Shown here: piece by piece, positions 1 through 5,942 of the stretch
Layout: the number at the start of each line of letters is the position of its first letter
How positions within the stretch are numbered: position 1 is the stretch's first letter
Assembly (NCBI GenBank): GCA_020047775.1
Contig: JAIFNK010000145.1
Span: 1-5,942, forward strand
Reading direction: 5' to 3'
DNA from: Akkermansia sp.
GTDB lineage: Bacteria > Verrucomicrobiota > Verrucomicrobiia > Verrucomicrobiales > Akkermansiaceae
Length of the DNA stretch: 5,942 bases
The notes under the pieces: model-generated
The model's database searches: none
What the model saw: only the letters and a program-made list of their open reading frames with translations
What the model was told of the DNA's origin: nothing
Made by a program: the position numbers and the translations under genes

Positions 1-382
1 AAACAAAGGAGTCCGGGGTCTCAGGAAGGAGAGCGGCGTGCTTGGCGAGGATGTCGCGCATGGCCCGGAGATTCACCTTTCGCTTTTTTTCGTAGTAGTC
101 GATGTGCTGGGAGACGGCTGAAACCGCTGTGGCCAGGGTCGCGTCGCCATAGTCCCGGCGGATCCATGTCAGGAAATCGTCCGAGTTAGAGGAACTCATA
201 GCCTGGGTGTAGCGGGTGCCTTCGAGCATGTGCCTGAGATTGTTGAGCAGGGCGACCGCGCTGTTTGGATTGACCCCGGCGCGGGCGACCTCGTCCCTCG
301 CCTCGGTGAGGCGCATGCTCCCCTCCTGGATCCGCCGGCCCAGTTGATAGGCTAACTCGTAATGTTGGCGTTCGATTTCCAT
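1..382 (-). CDS. Partial unknown protein downstream of pglW (N-terminal 127 residues; possibly HNH-nuclease-like)
   Basis: The frame is open from an ATG at 382-380 to the left edge, where the gene is cut off. The product begins MEIERQHYELAYQLGRR and is rich in charged, helix-favouring residues. Recognisable stretches are an NNLRHMLEGTRYTQ segment at about residues 47-60, then LTWIRRDYG, then HIDYYEKKRK near residue 98. From memory this resembles the helical N-terminal part of some HNH-endonuclease proteins, but no HNH or other catalytic motif lies in the visible part, so the function is unproven. The start lies 4 bases after the pglW stop on the same strand, which suggests co-transcription and translational coupling. 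The ATG at 390-388 that overlaps the pglW stop opens only a 12-codon frame, so 382 is the better start. An in-frame TTG at 394-392 is possible but sits directly against the Shine-Dalgarno sequence. That this is a coding gene is fairly sure; its role is not. Confidence 0.8.
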   Translation of the reverse strand, partial: MEIERQHYELAYQLGRRIQEGSMRLTEARDEVARAGVNPNSAVALLNNLRHMLEGTRYTQAMSSSNSDDFLTWIRRDYGDATLATAVSAVSQHIDYYEKKRKVNLRAMRDILAKHAALLPETPDSFV

Positions 383-386
383 GGCT

Positions 387-3300
387 TCATGCAACCCCTC
401 CCCGGTGGTGGTTTCGCGCCCACTGCGGAGTGAGTTGCTCGAATTGCGCTTCGTTGGTGATCGGGACGGCCTGGCCGCAGAGGGTAGGTGTGGTGGAGGA
501 ACCATGCCCGGGAACCAGCAGCCAGAGCGAATGCGGGCCGGACTGGGTGCCCGTGTCGTTGCGCAGGGCGTCGATCTCATTCATCCGGCCGTAGCGCGCG
601 AAGAGGCCGGCATCGGTAAGGAGGATGTCCTCATTCGAGTTTCGCAGGGTTTCCAGCACGCTGGGCATGGCGCGGCGGACGAGTTCCTGGAGGCGGCCCC
701 AGTCGGCGCTGGTTTTATCCATGGCATCCGCTTCGAGCACGACTTCCCACGGAACGCCCAGCTCGGCAGCCTTACCCTTCATCGCGGTGAGGAAGAGTTC
801 ACTGGCATTGAGGCGCTTGGCTCCGATGCGCTGAAGCTGGTTGGCGGCGTCGTCCAGATACCTGGGGTCGATGGTAAGGACGAGGTAGGAACCCTGTTCC
901 CTCGCTCGGGTGAGTTTCTCCTCAAGTCGCTGGGCTTCGGCCACCTCCTCGCTGACGACCTGGCCGGCCGGCTGGTAGTCGATGGTGCGGGCACGGGAGC
1001 CGATGGTGTAGGAGGCACCGGTGCTGAAGGCGACGTGCTTGGACTTGTAGGCCCCAGCACCATTGGCAGCCTTGTCATCCCAGCGCAGGGGGAAGCCGAC
1101 TTGCTCCAGCAGGCTGTCGAGCTTGGGCCGTCCGGGCAAGGGTTCTGCCTGCGGGTAGCGGCTGGCAACCCGGCTGCGGATCTCATCGAGCTTCAGCTCG
1201 CGCACGCCGAAGAGCGCACTGCGGGAAAGGGCGAGGGCGCGCTCGGCGGAAAGATCGGGCGGGTAGAGTTCGAGGCGGCTGTTGACGCAGACTTTCCCGC
1301 TGACCGCAGCGGCAAGGTGGGCGCGCCGTGCCTGGTCGGGCGGGCGCACGTTTTCCACGCCGGTATCGGGAAAGGGAATCGCGCCAAGCGTTTCGATAAC
1401 GCGGGATGCGGTGGGTAGCGGGTCGCGTGAGGCGAGGTCTTCACCGGCTTCTCCAAGCTGCCGGGCAAAGTCGATGTAGGCGGGATCGACGGAGATGAAA
1501 AGCACACCCTGCCTGCGGGACTCGATGAAACGGGGATTCTGCAACTGCCGCTCCGCCTCGACCGCGGCGCGGGTGGCAATGGAGGCCATCCGCAGGGAGT
1601 CCGGCTCGGATAGCGTGGAGCCGCGCAGCAGAAGATTCAGGCGGATCAGCTCCAAATGGGTGGTGACCCCGCCCTGCGAGAGCAAGGTGGCGTGGATCGA
1701 CTCGCGCAGATGGGTAATGGAGGGGTTCTTGAGCCACTTTTCCCGGGCGCTGGTGACGACCTGCCCGACTCGGGCGCGGGTGACATCGACATCATTGCCC
1801 AAGTCCGTCTGGCTCGGCCAGCGCAGGGCGGACGGGTCGTCCTCGGATGTTTTCCACCCAAGGAAACGCTCCTGAATCTCGCGCTCGCTGGTTTCCTGTT
1901 TGCCGGCTGCCACGATGAGCTGGCGGGCGATGAGATCGACGCTGGCGAGGTCGGGTTCGGACGAGGCATCCTTGGCCGCCTCGTCGATGCGCTCTCGGGA
2001 CTCGATGTCGGGGAAGCGCTCGTGGAGTTGCTGGTAGAGTTCGACGGCCTCCTGGCTGGTCTTGTAACCGACGCCGCGCATCCGCCGGATGCGGCCGATC
2101 GGGTATCGCAACAGGTCGGAGATGGTGACGACCTCAAGGCGGTCGAGCACATTCATGAGGCGGACACTGAGGCCGAGCAGGACGAGCTGCATGTCCGGTG
2201 TGGCGGTTTTCAGGACCTCGGCGAGCGAGGGCTGGTCACCGGCTCGCTCATTCTCGGTGGTGGTCGGCGTGAGGGAGGGCTGATCGATCTTCTCAAAGAT
2301 ATGCCGCCAGGCGGTCACCATTTCCTCGGTGTTGTCGAAGCGATCCTTCACCTGACGGGCGAGGGCCTTGCGGAAGAACTCGACGAGACGCTCACGAAGG
2401 GACTCCGGGAATAACTCAGGGCGCAGGCTGACCTCGGCATTGATCAAGTGTGGGGCGCTACCTCCATCACCCCACTGTGGGAAAACACCGGCACCGCAGG
2501 CCATTTCGTGCAAGGTCATCGCCGCGCCGAAGCGCTCCGCATGGTGGTCCCAGCGCGGGGATTTCCTCAGGCTGAGGAAGGGGTCCAGGTAAGGTGGAGT
2601 GCCAAGCCGGATGTCCTCGGCCGGGCTGTTGGTGAGGGAAAAGTCAAAGAGGACCAGCTGAAGTGGTCCTTTCTGCACCGAGCGAATGCCGAGGTTGTCC
2701 GGCTTGATGTCGCGGTGGGTGATCCCGAGGCGCTCCAGTTCGTCGATGGTCTGCAGCAGGTCGACGCCAAACCGCTGGAGTAGGTCGAGGTCGAGCGGTC
2801 CGTCCTCCTTCAGGCGGCGGGCAAGTGATGACTCGCGGCCCTCGGTATTGTCAGCCTTCTTGGACGAGAACGCCGGCTCCATGGTGAAGCCGACGAGTCC
2901 GTCGAAGGTAAGAGAATGGAAGACGCGGATGACATTCGGATGACGGATCTTCTGGATGGTCTCAAACTCACGCTGGAGGCGGCTGCTGTATTCAGGCTTG
3001 GAGGCGACCTTCAGCACCTGCCGTTCACCCTCGGGAGAGTCAACCAGCAGCACTTTCGAGCAGGATCCGGTACCCAGATCCCTGACGACGCGGTAGCCAT
3101 GATCCAGAAGGTCGCCGGATTTCGCAGTCCGCGGATCGACGGCCTCGGCACGCTCCGGGGCTGTCATTTCGTCCCAAATCCGGTCGATGGATTCGAGGAT
3201 CTCCTCCGGGCTGTAGCGAAGTGAACGTTCCGAGCAGGCGGTGTATTGAACCAGCTCTGCCAGCGCAGGAACCACGCCGTTTTTCACGGCGCAGAGGTCG

Positions 3301-4649
3301 AGGTGGTTTTTCTGCCGGAGCTTCTGATCGAGATCGAGCACAGAGTCGGCCGGCGGCTTCCCGCTAAACAGGTAGTAGGCCAGGGCACCGAGCGAGAAGG
3401 AGTCAAGCTCCTCGCCCTCGATGTTCTGGCCCGAGACGGCTTCTGGCGCGAAGAAGACGGTGGCCTCGTCCTCAACGAACTGGCCGGCATGAAGGGAATT
3501 TGAGAACCGGGTGCGGGTGGGTCCAGTGGAGGTCCCACCGTCGATGAACCCGAGGTGCCAGCTGGAAATTTGAACGGTCGGTGCCTCGCCAGGTTCACCC
3601 GGAAGCACGATGATCGCCTGAGGCGAGAGTCCGCGATGGACGACTTTTTTCCGGTGGGCGTAGGCAATGGCCTCGGTGATCTGGCGCAGGATTTCCAGTG
3701 CGGCGTCGGCGGAGAGAGGCTGTGCCAGCCCGGCGAGATAGTGATCCAGGCGCTGGGAACCCTCCTGCCACCGGAATACGAGCGCTGGACCGGTTTCGGT
3801 CTCCGTGAGGGTATCGACCCGCAGGATGCCGGGGTGCTCCATGCGCTCAAGAATCTGAAATTCCCGTTCGGCGGCCCGACGCAGGGTGGAGCGCTCGGTT
3901 GCCCCTTGGAGTCCCTCCAGATAAACGCGGATCAGGCGCGGCCCCGATTTGATGCGCACGTGGTGCCCCAGCCACTCCTGATAGGTGCCGAGCGGGCTGT
4001 CGTGGAACAACTGGTTGAGCACATAATCACCGGCCTTCCGAACCTTCTGGACCGGCCGCAGGCTGACCTGCTCCACGCCGGTGATGAATGCGCGGATCTG
4101 GTCCTTGGTAACGGGCGGGCGCGGGTAGCTTCGCAGTCCGGGAGCCTCGCGGCGGGCAATCGCCCCGAGGATGCCTGGCACTGAGCCATCCTCGCGATCC
4201 CGCAGGCACACGCCATTGGCTTGTGGTCCCTGAAGATTCAGAACATTGTTTTCATCCGAACAAAAGATCAGCGGTTCAATGAAGGGCACTTGCACCTTGC
4301 CTTTTTTGAAAGCGGCCTGCCGCTCCAGCAAGGACTTGAGCGCCTTGCACTTGCGGTTGGCGAGCGGCAGCGGGTTGTCGCGGGTTTTGTAGGTGGTTCC
4401 GTCCCGCCAGATCCAGCTGCCCGCCTGACTGGAAACGACGCCCGGGATGCTCTTGATCTCGATGAGAAATGCACCCCATGGGCCGACGAGAAGCGTGTCG
4501 ACCTCATAGATCGCGCCGCCCTCGGCCATGAACTCGAAGTTGGACCAAGCCTGAATCGGGGAGGAGGATGGCAAGCCGTTGCGGATGAACGCCAACGCGT
4601 CACGCTCCCACGGGTATTCCGAGTCTGAAATGCTGGTCCAATTTGCCAT
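387..4649 (-). CDS. pglW: PglW-like NERD/dual-kinase protein of Pgl (BREX type 2) phage defence
   Basis: The 1420-residue product has the PglW layout. Residues about 10-150 form a NERD domain with E49, D51 and the E64-I-K66 nuclease-type signature, followed by NPLPLANRK (92-100). Residues about 230-490 are a kinase-like domain with HRGLSPQAI (338-346) where HRDxKPxN is expected, and no DFG, so it is a pseudokinase. Residues about 517-790 are a second kinase: glycine loop GTGSCSKV (526-533), K547, HRDIKPDN (645-652), DFS in place of DFG (669-671), then GTPPYLDPF (683-691). A helix-hairpin-helix segment (about 827-880, RMRGVGYKT) resembles the RNA polymerase alpha C-terminal domain. A WPSQTDLG...VTRARVGQ stretch (944-963) looks like a sigma region 4 helix-turn-helix. 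The C terminus holds two related VDP/IDP modules and ends in QWARNHHRGGVA. Known family role: PglW is a Ser/Thr kinase required for Pgl phage-growth limitation in Streptomyces coelicolor. Its substrate here is unknown. It appears cytosolic, with no signal peptide or membrane segment. No good Shine-Dalgarno precedes the ATG; the start is chosen because WTSISDSEYPWERDALAF is the expected family N terminus. Other NERD-kinase fusions are the main alternative. Confidence 0.85.
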   Translation of the reverse strand: MANWTSISDSEYPWERDALAFIRNGLPSSSPIQAWSNFEFMAEGGAIYEVDTLLVGPWGAFLIEIKSIPGVVSSQAGSWIWRDGTTYKTRDNPLPLANRKCKALKSLLERQAAFKKGKVQVPFIEPLIFCSDENNVLNLQGPQANGVCLRDREDGSVPGILGAIARREAPGLRSYPRPPVTKDQIRAFITGVEQVSLRPVQKVRKAGDYVLNQLFHDSPLGTYQEWLGHHVRIKSGPRLIRVYLEGLQGATERSTLRRAAEREFQILERMEHPGILRVDTLTETETGPALVFRWQEGSQRLDHYLAGLAQPLSADAALEILRQITEAIAYAHRKKVVHRGLSPQAIIVLPGEPGEAPTVQISSWHLGFIDGGTSTGPTRTRFSNSLHAGQFVEDEATVFFAPEAVSGQNIEGEELDSFSLGALAYYLFSGKPPADSVLDLDQKLRQKNHLDLCAVKNGVVPALAELVQYTACSERSLRYSPEEILESIDRIWDEMTAPERAEAVDPRTAKSGDLLDHGYRVVRDLGTGSCSKVLLVDSPEGERQVLKVASKPEYSSRLQREFETIQKIRHPNVIRVFHSLTFDGLVGFTMEPAFSSKKADNTEGRESSLARRLKEDGPLDLDLLQRFGVDLLQTIDELERLGITHRDIKPDNLGIRSVQKGPLQLVLFDFSLTNSPAEDIRLGTPPYLDPFLSLRKSPRWDHHAERFGAAMTLHEMACGAGVFPQWGDGGSAPHLINAEVSLRPELFPESLRERLVEFFRKALARQVKDRFDNTEEMVTAWRHIFEKIDQPSLTPTTTENERAGDQPSLAEVLKTATPDMQLVLLGLSVRLMNVLDRLEVVTISDLLRYPIGRIRRMRGVGYKTSQEAVELYQQLHERFPDIESRERIDEAAKDASSEPDLASVDLIARQLIVAAGKQETSEREIQERFLGWKTSEDDPSALRWPSQTDLGNDVDVTRARVGQVVTSAREKWLKNPSITHLRESIHATLLSQGGVTTHLELIRLNLLLRGSTLSEPDSLRMASIATRAAVEAERQLQNPRFIESRRQGVLFISVDPAYIDFARQLGEAGEDLASRDPLPTASRVIETLGAIPFPDTGVENVRPPDQARRAHLAAAVSGKVCVNSRLELYPPDLSAERALALSRSALFGVRELKLDEIRSRVASRYPQAEPLPGRPKLDSLLEQVGFPLRWDDKAANGAGAYKSKHVAFSTGASYTIGSRARTIDYQPAGQVVSEEVAEAQRLEEKLTRAREQGSYLVLTIDPRYLDDAANQLQRIGAKRLNASELFLTAMKGKAAELGVPWEVVLEADAMDKTSADWGRLQELVRRAMPSVLETLRNSNEDILLTDAGLFARYGRMNEIDALRNDTGTQSGPHSLWLLVPGHGSSTTPTLCGQAVPITNEAQFEQLTPQWARNHHRGGVA
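395..403 (-). promoter_or_regulatory. Ribosome binding site inside the pglW 3' end
   Basis: On the minus strand this reads GGGGAGGGG, a purine-rich Shine-Dalgarno-like stretch within the last codons of pglW. It ends 12 bases before the ATG at 382, slightly farther than ideal. It supports translational coupling of the partial downstream gene to pglW. The other three genes in the window have no comparably good site. Confidence 0.5.
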
Positions 4650-5012
4650 GAGTGCTTCTGACTAAGGTTGTAAGCGCTTAATCGCTCTTGGTAGTTGGTT
4701 TTGGATTTTCCTCATTCTGCCGCACTTTCCTTTGTCGCTCATGGTTCAAACAGAAACAACGCCGACAAGCTAGACTTCTGATTGCCCTTTTTGTCATTTT
4801 TTGCGCGGTTGGAGGCGCGGGGGGATAGCAATTCGGAAATGGAGTGGTGAACCATGGTGAGATCGTTATTTGGTCAGCATGGCAGGCAGGGTGGGACAAA
4901 TGCGGGGGCTGGGTAGAAGAAATTTTGGATTTTTTGATGATGGATTTTGAATGGAACGAGCGCTCGGCGGTTGGATCGAATGAAATGCCGTCCCAGGCGG
5001 TCAAAAATCCAC
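4650..5012. other. Divergent intergenic region between pglW and the secreted repeat protein
   Basis: This 363-base stretch separates the leftward and rightward genes and should hold both promoters. No pair of -35 and -10 boxes with proper spacing stood out on either strand. The clear elements are the palindrome at 4671-4680 and an AT-rich patch at about 4917-4950, in which TGGATTTT occurs twice, 15 bases apart (4926 and 4941). Frames open on both strands here lack recognisable domains, protein-like composition and ribosome binding sites, so none is called a gene. Confidence 0.6.
4671..4680. promoter_or_regulatory. Perfect palindrome TAAGCGCTTA upstream of pglW, candidate operator
   Basis: The ten bases equal their own reverse complement, and the element ends 21 bases before the pglW start codon, within the likely 5' leader or core promoter. 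The symmetry does not extend outward. The size and place suit half-sites for a dimeric repressor, but 10-bp palindromes also arise by chance. A one-mismatch relative, TAAGCACTTA, occurs at 5651-5660. Confidence 0.35.
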
Positions 5013-5564
5013 ATGAAGGCGATCCTCCTCCCTGCCCTGCTTTCTCTCGCCTTGGCCACCGCTTCCCCAGCCCAGACCTGCCGGGAAGTGGTCCGCGACT
5101 CCTCCGGACGGATTGTCCAGACCATCGACCGCCAGAAAAGCGCGGGTGGAACCGTGCAAGCCACCACGCGCGACGCCTCGGGAAGGATCATCGGGACTTC
5201 CACCACCCGCCCGAATGCCGGCGGCAGTTCGCAAACCACTTACCGTGACGCCAGCGGCAGGATGGCTGGCACCGCCACCACGCAACCCACCACGGGAGCC
5301 TCGTCGCACACCAACTACCGCGACGCCAGCGGACGCATGGCCGGGAGCGCCGACACCCGGACTGGCGGCTCGGCCACGAACACCCAATACCGCGACGCCA
5401 GCGGCCGACTCACCGGCAGCCAATCTACCAGTGGTGGTTCGTCGGGATCCTTCGCTGGCACGCAGCGTGATGCCTCCGGGCGGCTCACAGGCGGCAGCAC
5501 CGGCAACGGAAAATGCCAGCGCACCGCGGTGGTTCCTGCTCCGCCTCCGGGAGTGAAGAAGTGA
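5013..5564 (+). CDS. Secreted protein with RDASGR tandem repeats, function unknown
   Basis: The chosen ATG at 5013 begins MKAILLPALLSLALATASPA, a clean Sec signal peptide with probable cleavage after A20 (SPA, then QTC). An upstream in-frame ATG at 4947 would add 22 charged residues ahead of the hydrophobic core and is less likely. The preprotein is 183 residues. The mature part is about six repeats of roughly 25 residues, each opening with RD(A/S)SGR plus a hydrophobic residue and continuing with Thr/Ser/Gly-rich sequence that usually ends in a tyrosine. It contains no residues arranged like an enzyme active site. Single cysteines flank the array (C23 and C168) and could form a disulfide if the protein is exported to an oxidising compartment. 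The tail is proline-rich (VVPAPPPGVKK). The repeats recall short beta-strand repeats of the YD/RHS kind, but this is far too short to be an RHS toxin. No strong Shine-Dalgarno is visible. No link with pglW is evident; it is transcribed divergently. Confidence 0.75.
   Translation: MKAILLPALLSLALATASPAQTCREVVRDSSGRIVQTIDRQKSAGGTVQATTRDASGRIIGTSTTRPNAGGSSQTTYRDASGRMAGTATTQPTTGASSHTNYRDASGRMAGSADTRTGGSATNTQYRDASGRLTGSQSTSGGSSGSFAGTQRDASGRLTGGSTGNGKCQRTAVVPAPPPGVKK
5094..5510 (+). repeat. Six tandem 75-base coding repeats (RDASGR units)
   Basis: Units begin at 5094, 5169, 5244, 5319, 5391 and 5466, giving periods of 75, 75, 75, 72 and 75 bases; the sixth unit is truncated. The first unit is the most diverged (RDSSGRIVQT). 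Units 3-5 share near-identical DNA at their heads (GACGCCAGCGG), while the first two and last use different synonymous codons (GACTCCTCC, GACGCCTCG, GATGCCTCC). The fourth unit is one codon shorter. Confidence 0.85.
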
Positions 5565-5571
5565 AAGCCCG

Positions 5572-5592
5572 CATTCCCCAATTTGGGGAATG
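5572..5592. repeat. Perfect 10-bp inverted repeat just after the repeat-protein stop
   Basis: The arms CATTCCCCAA and TTGGGGAATG are separated by a single T, starting 8 bases after the TGA. As RNA it would form a stem of about 8-9 pairs. No T tract follows, so it is a weak candidate for an intrinsic terminator. It could be a transcript-stabilising hairpin or a binding site for a dimeric protein. Confidence 0.6.
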
Positions 5593-5650
5593 GCTGAGGG
5601 AGAGCCGCCCGTGCAATTCCCTCAACCCGGGTGTCATCATATTTTGACGG

Positions 5651-5660
5651 TAAGCACTTA
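5651..5660. promoter_or_regulatory. TAAGCACTTA, near-copy of the pglW-upstream palindrome
   Basis: It differs by one base from TAAGCGCTTA at 4671-4680. With flanking bases it is an inverted repeat GTAAG-CA-CTTAC (5650-5661). A TTGACG, like a -35 box, lies just upstream at 5644-5649, but no matching -10 is seen at the right distance. It is about 97 bases before the lipoprotein start codon, so it could be a regulatory site for that gene. Confidence 0.3.
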
Positions 5661-5688
5661 CGCCAACACCGTTTCCAACCATCCACAG

Positions 5689-5722
5689 CAAGCCCGGCAA
5701 CACGCCGGGCTTGTTGCGTTTT
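5689..5722 (+). terminator. GC-rich hairpin with short T tract, probable intrinsic terminator
   Basis: CAAGCCCGGC (5689-5698) and GCCGGGCTTG (5704-5713) pair perfectly over 10 bp around the 5-base loop AACAC, followed by TTGCGTTTT. The stem is strong and the T tract is interrupted. It most simply terminates the secreted-repeat-protein transcript, leaving a 3' untranslated region of about 125 bases. Because it ends only 34 bases before the next start codon, a leader or attenuator role for the lipoprotein gene cannot be excluded. Confidence 0.7.
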
Positions 5723-5756
5723 CAGAACCAACATCAACCCCACCACATCCCATCCT

Positions 5757-5942
5757 ATGAATCATCACCACCTCTCAGCCAATCGCTGTTCCACTCAACG
5801 CCGCGTTACCAAGTCTCTGCTGATCCTGCCGGTCATTGCTTGCGCTCTGGCATGCGTCTCATGCAACGAACAAGGCCCGCCCATGGTCGATACCACACCG
5901 CTCGGAGACGGCCTAAAAGTCATTGCCTACGCCGTTCTCGGT
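5757..5942 (+). CDS. Putative small lipoprotein, 5' part (62 residues), cut by window edge
   Basis: The frame opens with ATG at 5757 and stays open to the edge. A basic N-terminal region (RCSTQRRVTKS) is followed by a hydrophobic core, LLILPVIACALACVSC, and then a polar segment (NEQGPP). C36, within ACVSC, is the likeliest lipidated cysteine of a signal-peptidase-II lipobox; C29 (VIAC) and C33 (ALAC) are alternatives. The visible end, GLKVIAYAVLG, is turning hydrophobic and may begin a membrane segment. The protein is probably anchored in the envelope; the function is unknown. No Shine-Dalgarno is seen in the 34 bases between the preceding hairpin's T tract and the ATG, which are A/C-rich. 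An ATG at residue 43 is unlikely because it would lose the signal peptide. Confidence 0.7.
   Translation, partial: MNHHHLSANRCSTQRRVTKSLLILPVIACALACVSCNEQGPPMVDTTPLGDGLKVIAYAVLG

Noticed and set aside
381..1418. 345-codon open frame on the plus strand
   Set aside because: It lies entirely opposite the pglW C-terminal half; its Gly/Ala/Val-rich composition with no recognisable domain is typical of antisense frames in GC-rich genes.
1656..2414. 252-codon plus-strand open frame
   Set aside because: It is antisense to the helix-hairpin-helix and kinase regions of pglW, which are clearly coding; there is no domain or start signal of its own.
3555..4184. 209-codon plus-strand open frame
   Set aside because: It is antisense to the NERD-pseudokinase part of pglW and explained by GC-rich codon structure.
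4665..4742. 26-codon minus-strand frame starting MSDKGKCGRMRK just ahead of pglW, possible leader peptide
   Set aside because: No Shine-Dalgarno, no regulatory codon run and no alternative hairpins after it; most likely chance.
4678..5004. 108-codon minus-strand open frame upstream of pglW
   Set aside because: Pro/Ser/Lys-rich low-complexity product, no ribosome binding site, and it occupies the divergent promoter region.
4844..5248. 134-codon plus-strand frame overlapping the start of the secreted repeat protein
   Set aside because: It is out of frame with the signal peptide and repeats, which are clearly the coding frame.
5094..5510. CRISPR array, suggested by the regular 75-base period
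   Set aside because: The period is an exact multiple of three within an open frame and encodes RDASGR units; there are no constant repeats with unique spacers.
5013..5564. RHS/YD-repeat toxin fragment
   Set aside because: The repeats are only loosely YD-like, the protein is complete with its own signal peptide and stop, and there is no core or toxin domain.

Overview
The window reads as one end of a defence-type locus lying beside ordinary chromosomal genes in a GC-rich bacterium. The organism cannot be fixed from this sequence. A Verrucomicrobia-like or planctomycete-like host is a guess, based on the weak Shine-Dalgarno sequences in front of three of the four genes and the small lipoprotein and secreted repeat protein on the right.

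Left block (1-4649, minus strand). One very large gene (387-4649, 1420 aa) encodes a multidomain kinase. It has an N-terminal nuclease-related NERD domain, then a degenerate kinase domain, then a second kinase domain with an intact HRDIKPDN loop. A helix-hairpin-helix DNA-binding segment, a sigma-region-4-like helix-turn-helix stretch and a long C-terminal region follow. This is the architecture of PglW, the Ser/Thr kinase of Pgl/BREX type 2 phage defence. Four bases after its stop codon, on the same strand, begins a second gene that runs off the left edge. Its visible 127 residues are helical and charged, vaguely recalling the N-terminal part of some HNH-endonuclease proteins. The two genes look translationally linked, with pglW as the first gene visible in the operon. 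The diagnostic partners (pglX, pglY/brxC, pglZ, brxD, brxHI) are not in the window and would have to lie beyond the left edge or elsewhere.

Centre (4650-5012). A 363-base divergent intergenic region carries a perfect 10-bp palindrome (TAAGCGCTTA) 21 bases upstream of the pglW start codon, and an AT-rich stretch in front of the rightward gene.

Right block (5013-5942, plus strand). A small secreted protein is built from about six 25-residue RDASGR repeats. It is followed by a perfect inverted repeat and, about 125 bases past its stop, a strong GC-rich hairpin with a short T tract. A putative lipoprotein gene starts 34 bases after the T tract and is cut by the right edge. A one-mismatch relative of the pglW-upstream palindrome (TAAGCACTTA) lies between these two genes. 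The right-hand genes have no evident tie to defence, so the defence locus probably ends in the central intergenic region.
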